From NCBI GenBank assembly GCA_016795505.1, contig JAEUHH010000035.1, positions 1 through 36,194 of the forward strand: 36,194 bases of DNA, given 5' to 3'. A program made the position numbers and the translations under genes. How positions within the stretch are numbered: position 1 is the first letter of the stretch; the number at the start of each line of letters is the position of its first letter. The stretch is from Verrucomicrobiales bacterium. GTDB taxonomy: Bacteria; Verrucomicrobiota; Verrucomicrobiia; Verrucomicrobiales; DEV007. Below are positions 1 through 8,383 of the stretch, one piece after another. The notes under the pieces were generated by a model. The model worked only from the letters and a program-made list of their open reading frames with translations, was not told where the DNA came from and searched no databases.

Positions 1-192
1 TCGGACTTGGGCTCGGACTTGGGCTCGGACTTGGGCTCGGACTTGGGCTCGGACTTGGGCTCGGACTTGGGCTCGGACTTGGGCTCGGACTTGGGCTCGG
101 CTTTGGGCTCGGACTTGGGCTCGGACTTGGGCTCGGACTTGGGCTCGGACTTGGGCTCGGTCTTGGGCTCGGACTTGGGCTCGGTCTTGGGC
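1..192 (-). repeat. 12-bp tandem repeat encoding (PKSE)n
   Basis: Sixteen consecutive 12-bp units, mostly TCGGACTTGGGC on the plus strand, continue to the left edge. Thirteen units are identical; variants at 97-108 (Ala), 157-168 (Thr) and 181-192 (Thr) change only the third residue of PKSE, and a degenerate unit follows at 193-204. The period is a multiple of three, so copy-number change by slippage keeps the frame. The tract lies in the protease gene just after the last visible PDZ strand (LTLTVRR). The full copy number is not visible. Confidence 0.97.
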
Positions 193-2912
193 TCGGCTTT
201 CGGAGCGGGCGTGCGGCGGACGGTGAGGGTGAGGTCGCGGGCGAGCGGGCCGTTGAGCAGGGTGGTCGGGTCGATGCCGGGGGCGATGGTCTGGCCGTCG
301 ATGGCGAGGATCAGGTCGCCGGGCTGAAGCCGCGAGTCGGCCTGGTCGGCTGGGCCGCGGGGCAGGACGCTGGCGACTTTCCAGCCGGGACCGGCATGGA
401 AGCGGTCGAAGGTGACGCCGAGGTGGGCGGTGTCCTCGCTCCAGCCCTGGGCGGGGCGGATGGAGTAGGTGTCGGTGTTGGATTTGAAGCCGAGGTGGGA
501 GCCGTTGAGTTCGCCCAGCATCATGGCGACGACTCGGTCGAAGGTGCGGCTGTCGGGAGCGGCGGTCGCGGCGGGCTCGTATTTCGCGCGGACGGCGTCC
601 CAGTCGAGGTGGTTGAGCGCGGGATCGTACCAGATGTCGCGCATGGTGCGCCAAATTTGTTGGAATCCGCTGCGCTGGTAGTCGCCGCGGCTGTGGCTCT
701 GGAGGGCGGTGAAGGCATGGCTGCGGAGGGCTCCTCGGCTGAGGCTGGCGGGCACGCCATCGACGAGCCAGAGCAGGGTCTCGTCGCGGGCGATCCAGCG
801 GTGGTGCGAACCGGTCTTCGGGCTGAGCAGGGCCGGGGTGGCGGGATCGGGAAAGCCGACGGTGTAGGTGCCGCGCTGGCCTTTGATCTCGGCGGCAAAG
901 CCAAGCCGTTTCGAATCGGCCGACCAGAACAGGCCGGACTCGGTGGCGTCGGGCAGGGCGATGCGATGAATGCGCTCGGAGAGGCGGTCGAAGTCGATGT
1001 GGACGCTGGGCAGCGTCGGAGTCGCGGCGGGGGGCGTTGCCGGCTTGGCTGGGGCGGTGGCTGCCGGTGGAGTGGCCGTGGCTGGGGCGGCTGTGGGTGC
1101 CGGCTTGGCCGGGGCGGTGTCGGGAGTGGTGGGTTTGGCTGCGGCGGCGGGCGCGGGTGGGGTAGCCGGCGGCGCGGCCAATGGGGTGGGCTCGGGCTTT
1201 TTGCGAACGGCGTCGAGTTTCTTCAGGGCGCTGTCGAGGGTGCGGTCGCGTTTGTCTTTTTCCTCATCGGCGAGGGCGAGGTGTACATAATAGATGTCGG
1301 TCTCGTCGTCCTGGCGGCGGCCGGTGAAGGCGAGGATCTTGCCGTCGGGGGACCAGGCGGGCTGGCTGTCGATGTCGGGGTGGCGGGAGACATTGTAGGG
1401 CGGTGTCTTGCCGTCGGCGGGAGCGATCCAGACGTCACGGTTGAAGTCATCGTCGGAGACGGCGTAGGCGATCCAGCGTCCGTCGGGTGACCAAGCGTAG
1501 TCGGGGACATTCCACGAGGCGAGGAGCCGCTGGGCGCCGGTCCCATCGGCTCCGGCGACCCAGAGATCGCCGCCTCCGGCGACCCAGGAGAGGCGTTTGC
1601 CGCCGGGAACGGTCTGAAGGCTCTGTTTGGCGGCGCCGTCGCGGGTGATCCGGGTCTCGCGGAAGGCGCGGTTTCGCCACCAGTAGGCCTTGGCATCGGC
1701 GCGGGTGGCGGACCAGAGATCCACCTCGGTACCGGCATCGCGGATGAAATGCAGGGTCTCGCCATCGGCGGAAAAGACCGGCTCGCGCTCCTCATGCGGG
1801 GTGCGGGTGACGGCGACGGGCTCGCGGAGCTCGGTATCCATGACCCAGATGTCACCGCCGGCGACAAAGGCGACTTCCAGACCATCGGGGGAATAGGAAA
1901 CGCCGGTGGCCGAGGTGAGACTGCGCCGGACCACGGGATCGGGCAGGGTGTCGGTGGCAGCGGTGAGGGCGATCTTCCGCGGGCCGGTGGCGGCGGCTTT
2001 CCCAGTCAGGGCGATCCGGAACAGGTCGAAGCCCTGCCGGAAGACGAGCGTGCTGCCATCGCGGGCCACAGCGGGGAGCACTGCGGGATCGGCGCTCAGG
2101 GTGGTGAGGGCTTTTTCCTGACCGCTTTTCAGATCGTATTCCCAGACATCAGCCACACCGCTCTGCCGGTGGTCTCCCAGATAATAAAAGCCGGAGCCGT
2201 CGGCCTTCCACAGAGGCGATCGGGCCTCGGTCTCGCGGGCCACGAGCCGGCGGTAGGTCGGCTGGGGAGTCTCCAGGCCTTCGGCCAGCCAGATCTGGGC
2301 GGACTTGGAGCCGCGGTAGCCTTTCCGGAATGGCTCCGCGCCTTCGCGGCAAAACAGAAGCCGTTTGCCATCGGGCGACAGGGCGGGGGAATGGCCCTCG
2401 GCATCAAATAGAAGCCGCTCCGGGCCGCGCTGATCAGCCGAGATCCGGTAGAAGCGCGAGGCGCTGGTGGTGCCGAAGTCGCGGGTGGCCTCGATGAGCA
2501 GGTGCCGACCGTCGGGATACCACGCGACGACGCGGGCGCCTTCGGAGTGAAAAGTGACCTGGCGTGGGATACCACCGCGGAGGGGCATCACGAAGACCTG
2601 ATCCTGGCCGGTGCGATTGCTGGTAAAGGCGAGCGACTGGCCATCGGGGGAAAAAGCCGGGCTGGCGTCGTAGGCGGCGTGGGTGGTGAGTCGGGTCGCC
2701 TGTCCGCCGCGGCTGCGGGCGAGCCAGAGATCTCCCGCCCAGGAAAAGGCGATCTGCCGCCCGTCCGGCGAGAGCGCGGGCGTGCTGGCGAGTTCAACCC
2801 CAACTGTGGCGGACGGCGGTGCTTCGGCTCCGGTCGCAAATGGCCCCGCCATCAAGGGAAGCAGCAGCGCGAGGGCAGGACGGACGAGTGGGAAAACGGG
2901 AAACGGGCGCAT
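1..2912 (-). CDS. Tricorn-like secreted protease, beta-propeller plus PDZ (C-terminus outside window)
   Basis: The first 970 residues are visible; the gene runs off the left edge without a stop. The ATG at 2912 starts a signal peptide (about residues 1-29, cleavage near ATGA/EA). A long region of TolB/PD40-type propeller blades follows, with recurring LSPDGR, FSPDGQ, WSPDGK motifs to about residue 560. An Ala/Pro/Thr-rich linker spans about 571-635, then a tricorn C1-like segment, then a PDZ domain from about residue 831 (LGVTFDRF, LQPGDLILAIDGQ). From about residue 903 the protein becomes a PKSE repeat. In this family the S41 serine-protease domain follows the PDZ; it would lie beyond the window, so catalysis is inferred, not seen. 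Expected role: periplasmic peptide or protein degradation. It is the last gene of a minus-strand run behind the cysJ-like gene. Confidence 0.85.
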   Translation of the reverse strand, partial: MRPFPVFPLVRPALALLLPLMAGPFATGAEAPPSATVGVELASTPALSPDGRQIAFSWAGDLWLARSRGGQATRLTTHAAYDASPAFSPDGQSLAFTSNRTGQDQVFVMPLRGGIPRQVTFHSEGARVVAWYPDGRHLLIEATRDFGTTSASRFYRISADQRGPERLLFDAEGHSPALSPDGKRLLFCREGAEPFRKGYRGSKSAQIWLAEGLETPQPTYRRLVARETEARSPLWKADGSGFYYLGDHRQSGVADVWEYDLKSGQEKALTTLSADPAVLPAVARDGSTLVFRQGFDLFRIALTGKAAATGPRKIALTAATDTLPDPVVRRSLTSATGVSYSPDGLEVAFVAGGDIWVMDTELREPVAVTRTPHEEREPVFSADGETLHFIRDAGTEVDLWSATRADAKAYWWRNRAFRETRITRDGAAKQSLQTVPGGKRLSWVAGGGDLWVAGADGTGAQRLLASWNVPDYAWSPDGRWIAYAVSDDDFNRDVWIAPADGKTPPYNVSRHPDIDSQPAWSPDGKILAFTGRRQDDETDIYYVHLALADEEKDKRDRTLDSALKKLDAVRKKPEPTPLAAPPATPPAPAAAAKPTTPDTAPAKPAPTAAPATATPPAATAPAKPATPPAATPTLPSVHIDFDRLSERIHRIALPDATESGLFWSADSKRLGFAAEIKGQRGTYTVGFPDPATPALLSPKTGSHHRWIARDETLLWLVDGVPASLSRGALRSHAFTALQSHSRGDYQRSGFQQIWRTMRDIWYDPALNHLDWDAVRAKYEPAATAAPDSRTFDRVVAMMLGELNGSHLGFKSNTDTYSIRPAQGWSEDTAHLGVTFDRFHAGPGWKVASVLPRGPADQADSRLQPGDLILAIDGQTIAPGIDPTTLLNGPLARDLTLTVRRTPAPKAEPKTEPKSEPKTEPKSEPKSEPKSEPKSEPKAEPKSEPKSEPKSEPKSEPKSEPKSEPKSEPKS

Positions 2913-3002
2913 GACAGGCTGGGAAATTGGCGGGAAAAGCCAAAATTACCACAGTCCGCCCGGCTTTCGTCAGCCCGTGAATGCGCCGAAGCGGACGCGG
3001 AC

Positions 3003-3377
3003 TCAGAATCGCGGACCCGGCTCCCGAACCATCCCGATCAGGGCGCGGACAGCCGCGAGTAGACCGGCGAGGGTGCCGATGACGGCGAGCCAGGAGGCGG
3101 TGGAGAAGATGCCACTCGGGACAGCCGAGCCGGCGGCGACCAAATCGGGCAGCCCATTCCAAAGCGCATTTACCAAGGCCAGGACCGCCGCTCCAATGGC
3201 GAAAATGCCGGTGCCGATCAGGGCGTGCAGCGGCCAGCGGGAGCGACCGTAGTGGGCCGTCATCGAGAGGATGAAACATATCACGGTGAGGGCGAGCAAC
3301 ACCAAGATGAGCAACCTCGCGCCGATCCCGCTGCTTCCGATCCCTACCAGAGGGTCAATCCAACTCCTCGTTTGCAT
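3003..3377 (-). CDS. Small integral membrane protein, unknown function
   Basis: A 124-residue protein with three clear hydrophobic segments, at about residues 20-42, 50-72 and 92-115, joined by short loops. There is no recognisable catalytic motif. It lies 33 bp downstream of the cysJ-like gene and 90 bp upstream of the tricorn-like gene on the same strand, so cotranscription is plausible. It is one of the few genes here with a purine-rich stretch (AGAGGAT) roughly ten bases before the ATG that could act as a Shine-Dalgarno sequence, and its -1 base is T rather than the usual C. I do not recognise the family. Confidence 0.65.
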   Translation of the reverse strand: MQTRSWIDPLVGIGSSGIGARLLILVLLALTVICFILSMTAHYGRSRWPLHALIGTGIFAIGAAVLALVNALWNGLPDLVAAGSAVPSGIFSTASWLAVIGTLAGLLAAVRALIGMVREPGPRF

Positions 3378-3410
3378 ACCGCCCGATCCTCTGCCTTTTC
3401 ACGCCCGCCG

Positions 3411-4574
3411 TCAATACACGTCCCTGCGGTAGCGCTTGTCTTTGCGCATTTGTTCGACGTAGGCCGCCGCTTCCTCGGTCGTTTTGCCGCCGTGGGTGGC
3501 GATCACGTCATGGATGGCCTTGTCCACATCGGGCGCCATGCGCTCGGCGTCGCCGCAGACATAGACGATGGCTCCCGACTCCAGCCAGGACCAGAAATCG
3601 GCTCCCTGCTCGACGATCTTGTGCTGAATGTAGATCTTCTCGGCCTGGTCGCGCGACCAGGCGGTGGTGACCCGGTCCAAAGTGCCGTCCTGGAGGTAGG
3701 TGTCCCATTCCTCGCCATAGAAATAGCAGGTGTCGGCATGGATCTCGCCAAAGAAAAGCCACGCCTTGCCCCTGGCCTGGGTGGCCTGCCGATGCTGGAG
3801 GAAGGCGCGGAACGGGGCGATGCCGGTGCCGGGGCCGATGAAGATCACCGGCACATCGTCCGAAGGATCGGGCAGGCGGAAGCCCTTGCCCGGATTGATG
3901 AAACAGGGCACCGGCGTGTGCTCGTCGGTGCGATGGGCGAGCCAGCTCGAGCAGACGCCCTTGCGCTGCCGGCCGTGGCTCTCGTATTGCACGACCGCGA
4001 CGGTGAGGTGGCACTCATTCGGCTTGGCGGCGAGGCTGGAGGCGATGGAGTAGAGCCGGATGTTCAGCTTTTTGAGAATGTCGACGAACTCCTGAGCCTC
4101 CCATTTCAGGCTGGGGAATTGCAGCAGGCAGTCGACGATTTCGCGCCCCCAGAGGAAGTGATTGAGGGCGTCCTTGTGATCGGGTTCGAGCAGGCGGGCC
4201 AGATCGGAGGCGGATTCACCGGCTTTTTCAACGAGTTTGTTGAGAAACTTCTTATCCGGCGTGGTGATGACGCAACTGTCGACGAGGGCCTGGCGGAGCG
4301 GCATGGCGACACCGTTGGCGTCGGTGACGATCTCGTCGCCGGTCAGGTGCAGGGCTTTCACGATGTCATCCGCGAGCGCGGGGTCGTTCTTCGGGAGCAC
4401 GGCGAGGGAGTCGCCCGGCGTGTATTCCATCCCGGAGCCCTGCAGGTCGATCTCGAAATGCCACGTCTCCTTTTCATCGCAGCCCTCCGTCAGCAGCCGC
4501 CGACGGACGAGGCGGGCGATGAGGGGATTTTTTCGGTTGAAGGCGATGGTGTTGGAGGTTGCTTCTTCACTCAT
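3411..4574 (-). CDS. cysJ: Sulfite reductase flavoprotein-type NADPH reductase lacking the flavodoxin domain
   Basis: A 387-residue diflavin-reductase C-terminal half. In order: FAD-binding RLYSIASS (173-180), FAD phosphate-binding GVCSSW (206-211), NADPH-binding GPGTGIAPFRAF (247-258), FFGE (274-277), the NADP phosphate-binding region with SRDQ (307-310), YVCGD (338-342), and a C-terminal YRRDVY whose last Tyr stacks on the flavin in CysJ. E. coli CysJ is about 600 residues and begins with an FMN-binding flavodoxin domain; here the protein starts directly at the connecting/FAD region, so that domain is absent rather than cut by the window. It should pass electrons from NADPH through FAD to a sulfite reductase or another acceptor; the partner is not in the window. 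It is transcribed divergently from the gene at 4725 across 150 bp. Confidence 0.87.
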   Translation of the reverse strand: MSEEATSNTIAFNRKNPLIARLVRRRLLTEGCDEKETWHFEIDLQGSGMEYTPGDSLAVLPKNDPALADDIVKALHLTGDEIVTDANGVAMPLRQALVDSCVITTPDKKFLNKLVEKAGESASDLARLLEPDHKDALNHFLWGREIVDCLLQFPSLKWEAQEFVDILKKLNIRLYSIASSLAAKPNECHLTVAVVQYESHGRQRKGVCSSWLAHRTDEHTPVPCFINPGKGFRLPDPSDDVPVIFIGPGTGIAPFRAFLQHRQATQARGKAWLFFGEIHADTCYFYGEEWDTYLQDGTLDRVTTAWSRDQAEKIYIQHKIVEQGADFWSWLESGAIVYVCGDAERMAPDVDKAIHDVIATHGGKTTEEAAAYVEQMRKDKRYRRDVY

Positions 4575-4724
4575 GGGCGTGGCAAGATAGGGTGACGCGG
4601 GGGCGGTGCAAGCAGTTCCCGCGCCATCCGGATGGGTCGGTCGGGCAGGGGGACAACTCCCGCCGTCAGGGCTGACCCGATCGGATCGTTGCCTTCTGTC
4701 TGTCTTTCGCCTTTTTTATCGTCC

Positions 4725-5582
4725 ATGTCGCTCCGCATCCTGTCCGCCGCCATCGTCCTTTTCTGGCTGGGCACCACCGGCTGGCTGGTTCGGACCCTCT
4801 GGCATCAGCGGGAGGGACACTTCACTCCAGTCGAGACGGAGGAGGCTTTGGGGGCCTTTTTCCGATGGAATGACACCACCGACCTGATCATTCTCGAGAA
4901 CGGCGTGAAGATCGGACAGATGAACATCGCCGGTCTGGAGGGGATCGACCGGGCGACGGGGAAGTTCTCGCGCGGTCTGTCCGCCTTCGCCACTCTCGAT
5001 GAGCCTGCCATGGAGCAGTTGGATTCCGCGGCTCTGACCGGCATGAATTGGCGACTCAGCGCCACCTTCAGCGAGGCGAATGCGCTCACCGGGCTGGAGA
5101 CCAAGATCCGGGTGCCGAGGCAGGATCTGGACGCGCGGCTGGAGTGGACCGGCGGCGACCAGTCCCTCGCCGCAAGGGCGACGGTCGGCGGGGTGGAATT
5201 GTATCGAGCCGGCCGGTTTTCCGACGAACCGGCTGGGAAAGACGCGGGCGCTGCCTCGCCGGCACCGCCCATCAGCCCAGCCCTCGCCGAGTCGATGCTC
5301 GGGTCCCTGGGGCTGCCCGGCTTTGGCGGGGACAGTGCCAGTGAACTGGGAGCGGCGTCCGGCTGGATGCCCCGGGTCGAGGCATCAAAAGGCACGCTGG
5401 AGAGCGGCGGGCGTTCCGTGCCGGTCTACCTGATCAAGCTGCGGCAGCCGCAGGGCGGAGACCCGGGCGACGGCATCCGAATTTACCTGTCCGAGGCGGG
5501 TGAACCCCTGCGGATCGACACAGGTCTCGGCTACGAAGCGATGGCCGAAGTGCTGCTCCCGGTCCGGCCCGGAAAACCCTGA
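4725..5582 (+). CDS. Membrane-anchored protein of unknown function, paired with an ABC ATPase
   Basis: A 285-residue protein with one N-terminal hydrophobic segment (about residues 4-24, LSAAIVLFWLGTTGWLVRTL) that is either a signal anchor or an uncleaved signal peptide. The rest is soluble and probably periplasmic, with an Ala/Pro-rich break near residues 167-185. No known motif is recognised. The ATG at 4725 was chosen because the TM begins immediately after it and the base before it is C, as in most starts here; an in-frame start at 4632 would add 31 residues of low-quality sequence. The ABC ATPase starts 16 bp after its stop, so the two are probably cotranscribed and may work together. 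Confidence 0.8.
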   Translation: MSLRILSAAIVLFWLGTTGWLVRTLWHQREGHFTPVETEEALGAFFRWNDTTDLIILENGVKIGQMNIAGLEGIDRATGKFSRGLSAFATLDEPAMEQLDSAALTGMNWRLSATFSEANALTGLETKIRVPRQDLDARLEWTGGDQSLAARATVGGVELYRAGRFSDEPAGKDAGAASPAPPISPALAESMLGSLGLPGFGGDSASELGAASGWMPRVEASKGTLESGGRSVPVYLIKLRQPQGGDPGDGIRIYLSEAGEPLRIDTGLGYEAMAEVLLPVRPGKP

Positions 5583-5598
5583 ATCTCCCCTCCCTCGC

Positions 5599-6354
5599 AT
5601 GATCGAAATCAACGACCTGTCAATGGACTACGGGAGGCTCCGCGCTCTGGAGCGCTTGAATTTGAGGATCGAACCAGGGGAATTCTTCGCTTTCCTCGGT
5701 CCCAATGCCGCGGGGAAGACGACGACCATCAAACTCCTGACCGGCCTGCTGCGACCGACCTCGGGCAGCGCCCGCATCTGCGGCTTCGACATTCAGACCC
5801 AGCCCATGGAGGCCAAGCGCCGGGTCGGCTACGTGCCGGATGTGGCGGAATTTTACGACAAACTCACCGCGATCGAGTTCATGTCCTTCATCGCCGAGCT
5901 TTTCGAGGTGCCGGTGGGGGAGGCGCGAAGACGGACCGGCGCCCTGTTCGAGCGATTCGCCCTGGTGCCCCACGCGTCCCAGCGGATTGAGAATCTCAGC
6001 CACGGCACCAAGCAGCGGCTGGCCATCGCCTCGGCTCTGTTGCACAACCCAGAGGTCATCATCATCGATGAGCCCATGGTCGGGCTTGATCCGATTAACG
6101 CCCGAGTGGTGAAAGAGGAGCTGAAAGCCCGCAGTGAGAGCGGGGTAACCGTATTTTTGTCCACTCACCTGCTCAACGTGGCTGAGGAACTGGCGGATCG
6201 CATCGGCATCATCCACCGGGGGCGCCTGATTGCCCTCGGCGGGGTGGGGGACCTGCGCCGCCGGCTGGCTCGGGAGACCGGGGATTTGGAGGCGATCTTC
6301 CTCGAATTGACTGCCGAAGCGGAGGCAGCCGGGGCGAATGTTCTGGAAAACTGA
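5599..6354 (+). CDS. ABC transporter ATP-binding protein (ABC-2/CcmA type)
   Basis: A 251-residue ATPase with all expected motifs: Walker A GPNAAGKTT (34-42), Q-loop region near VGYVPD, signature LSHGTKQ (133-139), Walker B VIIIDEP (153-159), D-loop GLDP (162-165) and switch histidine H190. The Ala-Ala in the Walker A loop and His in the signature are mild deviations, all catalytic residues being present. It resembles the ATPases of ABC-2 exporters such as CcmA. No multi-span permease gene lies on either side: upstream is a single-TM protein and downstream is exbB. The permease must be elsewhere, or the ATPase has another partner. There is no Shine-Dalgarno sequence before the ATG. Confidence 0.92.
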   Translation: MIEINDLSMDYGRLRALERLNLRIEPGEFFAFLGPNAAGKTTTIKLLTGLLRPTSGSARICGFDIQTQPMEAKRRVGYVPDVAEFYDKLTAIEFMSFIAELFEVPVGEARRRTGALFERFALVPHASQRIENLSHGTKQRLAIASALLHNPEVIIIDEPMVGLDPINARVVKEELKARSESGVTVFLSTHLLNVAEELADRIGIIHRGRLIALGGVGDLRRRLARETGDLEAIFLELTAEAEAAGANVLEN

Positions 6355-6448
6355 AATTCCCATCGAATTTTCTTTACAGTTTTTGGATTCTGCCCCAGAA
6401 ATGGCGGCTGAAATTGAAAAACCTCCCTCATTCGGAAGCCACAAACCC

Positions 6449-7249
6449 ATGAAATCTCTTCTTCGTTCACGTCTCGCTTGGTTGTCTGTTGGGCTCACGT
6501 CGGCCCTGTTGCTCTCTGCTCCCGACTTGTTTGCGGAAGAGGCCGCGGCCGCCGCGGCTCCCGCTGCGCAAAAGACGCTGTGGGATCTGGTGGTTCTGGG
6601 CGGTTGGGCCATGTGGCCTCTGGGGCTCTTCTCGGTGGCGATGATCACCCTGTTCGTCTACAACCAGATGCAGATGACGCGGAAGAAGTTCGTCCCGCCA
6701 ATCCTGAAGCAGTCCCTGCTGTCTCACATGTCCGAAGTGCGGGTGCGCTCGGCGATCGAAGAGGCGGCTGAAAGCCCCAGCTACCTGGGCCGTTTGTTTG
6801 CCACCTCGCTGCCTCATGTCGACGCCACCGAGGCTGAGACGCTCGGTCGCAGCCACGTGGAAGACGCCGCCGCCGACTTCATCGTGAAGGAAAACTCCAG
6901 CTACATGTCCTGGGTCGGTTACTTCGCCATTATCTCCCAGTCCGCACCGATGGTCGGTCTTCTCGGCACGGTGTCCGGGATGATCAAGGCATTCGAAACC
7001 CTCGGTGTGAGCGGTGGATCCGATCCGGCGAAACTGGCGAACGCGATTTCCGAGGCCCTCATCACGACCGCTGCCGGTCTGATCGTCGCCATTCCCTGTC
7101 TCTTCATGTTCTACTACTTCAAGAACACCTTTGCCAAATTGGTGTCGGAAGCGGAAGACGCACTGGCTCAGTCGTTGGACGCCGCCGTCGCCACTGTGAA
7201 TGCCGACCAGCAACTCGCCAAGGTGCCCGAGGGTATCGTGGAGGGTTGA
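6449..7249 (+). CDS. exbB: ExbB/TolQ/MotA-family proton channel protein with signal peptide
   Basis: A 266-residue protein. Residues 1-29 form a cleavable-looking signal peptide (LLLSAPDLFA/EE), which E. coli ExbB lacks but related PVC-group proteins often carry. TM1 lies near 47-71, TM2 near 155-177 and TM3 near 203-224. The diagnostic blocks are APMVGLLGTVSGMIKAF (166-182) and ISEALITTAAGLIVAIP (200-216). In this family a pentameric channel surrounds an ExbD dimer and converts proton flow into mechanical work across the envelope. Three exbD genes follow at 85, 45 and 65 bp spacings, indicating one transcription unit. No tonB or TonB-dependent receptor is present, so the driven partner is unknown. 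Confidence 0.93.
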   Translation: MKSLLRSRLAWLSVGLTSALLLSAPDLFAEEAAAAAAPAAQKTLWDLVVLGGWAMWPLGLFSVAMITLFVYNQMQMTRKKFVPPILKQSLLSHMSEVRVRSAIEEAAESPSYLGRLFATSLPHVDATEAETLGRSHVEDAAADFIVKENSSYMSWVGYFAIISQSAPMVGLLGTVSGMIKAFETLGVSGGSDPAKLANAISEALITTAAGLIVAIPCLFMFYYFKNTFAKLVSEAEDALAQSLDAAVATVNADQQLAKVPEGIVEG

Positions 7250-7334
7250 TGGAGCGTCCCGCCGCAGGGGCTGGTTCTCGAATGATGACCAGCTCTGACA
7301 GGCGGGGAAACCCACCCAAAAACCGGACTCTGAC

Positions 7335-7820
7335 ATGGCTTCTTCCAAACTCAGTCGCGCTCGCGCCGGTTCCTCCGAGGAGATGACGATGGACATCTCC
7401 TCCATGATCGATCTGGTCTTCCTCCTGCTGATTTTCTTCATGGTCAGTTCGCACCTGATCATCGTGCGGATCGACAAGAACGTCCGCCCGTCCGTGGTGA
7501 AAAACGCCGCCGTGGCAGAGGTCGCCACCGGCCGTATCGTGATCAACGTCTATGGTTTCGGTCTTAGGCCGGAACTGGCCGCGATGGAAGGCAAGATCTT
7601 CGACGCCAATGGCAACGAACTCGACACGTCCGAAGCGATTGAAGCGTTCGTCGACGAGCAGGCGACCATCATCCGCGAGAGCGAAGCGAACCTCACCCCG
7701 AAGCTCCATCTGCGGGCGGACTTCGCCACCGACACCCGTTTGATCAAGAAGGTGGTGCAGGCCTCCGCGAAAGCCGGCGTCATCGATGTGATCTTCGGCA
7801 GCTATGCCACGGAGAAGTGA
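7335..7820 (+). CDS. exbD: ExbD/TolR-family protein, copy 1
   Basis: A 161-residue ExbD-type protein: short cytoplasmic N-terminus, one TM at about 22-43 (SSMIDLVFLLLIFFMV) carrying the conserved proton-binding Asp at position 26, then a periplasmic domain. It differs from the next two copies: it lacks their shared DPKEADLG block after the TM, has SSHLIIVRIDKNVRPS there instead, and carries an insertion around FGLRPELAAMEGKIFD. It is therefore the divergent member of the trio. The 85-bp gap from exbB includes a short GCTGGT/ACCAGC inverted repeat, whose role is unknown. Confidence 0.92.
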   Translation: MASSKLSRARAGSSEEMTMDISSMIDLVFLLLIFFMVSSHLIIVRIDKNVRPSVVKNAAVAEVATGRIVINVYGFGLRPELAAMEGKIFDANGNELDTSEAIEAFVDEQATIIRESEANLTPKLHLRADFATDTRLIKKVVQASAKAGVIDVIFGSYATEK

Positions 7821-7865
7821 CGGTCTGCCGTCCCCCGATTCCGACCCCATTCCTTTTTTTCACCC

Positions 7866-8318
7866 ATGGCCAGACTCACCAAACGCCGGGCACCGGATGA
7901 ACCGGAACCACAGCTCGACATCTCGTCGATGATCGACGTGGCGTTCCTGCTCCTGATCTACTTCCTCGTCACCTCCTCGCTCGACCCGAAGGAAGCCGAC
8001 CTCGGCATTCAGTTGCCGACCACGGAATCCAGCGCTTCCACGGCGGTCGAGGTGGACCAGATGACGATCGAGATCAATGCCGAGGGCCACATCGTCGTCG
8101 ATTCGGAAGTGCTCGACACCGATCAGAACGACCGCAAGGTGCCGCTGCTCACCGCCAAAGTCACCGAGTATGCCCAGGCGGCCCAGCTCACCAACTCGCA
8201 GCCCGTCGTGATCGTGAAATCGGACGATGCCGCCAAAGGGCAGCGATTCGTCGATGTCCTCGACGCGCTGGCTGGAGCGAAGATCACCAGCGTCACGCTC
8301 ACCGGCTTCACCGAATAG
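7866..8318 (+). CDS. exbD: ExbD/TolR-family protein, copy 2
   Basis: A 150-residue ExbD-type protein with the TM at about 20-40 (SSMIDVAFLLLIYFLV) and the conserved Asp at position 24. The TM is followed by SLDPKEADLGIQLP, shared almost exactly with copy 3, which shows that these two are the closer pair from a tandem duplication. The C-terminal periplasmic region (AAKGQRFVDVLDALAGAKI) has the normal ExbD helix-strand pattern. It begins 45 bp after copy 1. It should assemble with the ExbB channel; whether the three ExbDs form mixed dimers or alternative complexes cannot be told from sequence. Confidence 0.93.
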   Translation: MARLTKRRAPDEPEPQLDISSMIDVAFLLLIYFLVTSSLDPKEADLGIQLPTTESSASTAVEVDQMTIEINAEGHIVVDSEVLDTDQNDRKVPLLTAKVTEYAQAAQLTNSQPVVIVKSDDAAKGQRFVDVLDALAGAKITSVTLTGFTE

Positions 8319-8383
8319 GGGCGGGCGCGATTCGGCTAGCAGGCTTTTCTCCCCCCAGAAACCTCCCCAACCCCGCCCAAGCC

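Noticed and set aside
1-192. CRISPR-like direct repeat
   Set aside because: Units are contiguous 12-mers with no spacers and lie in frame in a coding sequence.
396-1490. 364-codon plus-strand frame over the tricorn-like gene
   Set aside because: Glycine-rich shadow of the propeller and Ala/Pro linker coding sequence.
3225-4595. 456-codon plus-strand frame opposite cysJ
   Set aside because: The minus-strand frame has all NADPH/FAD motifs; the plus frame has none.
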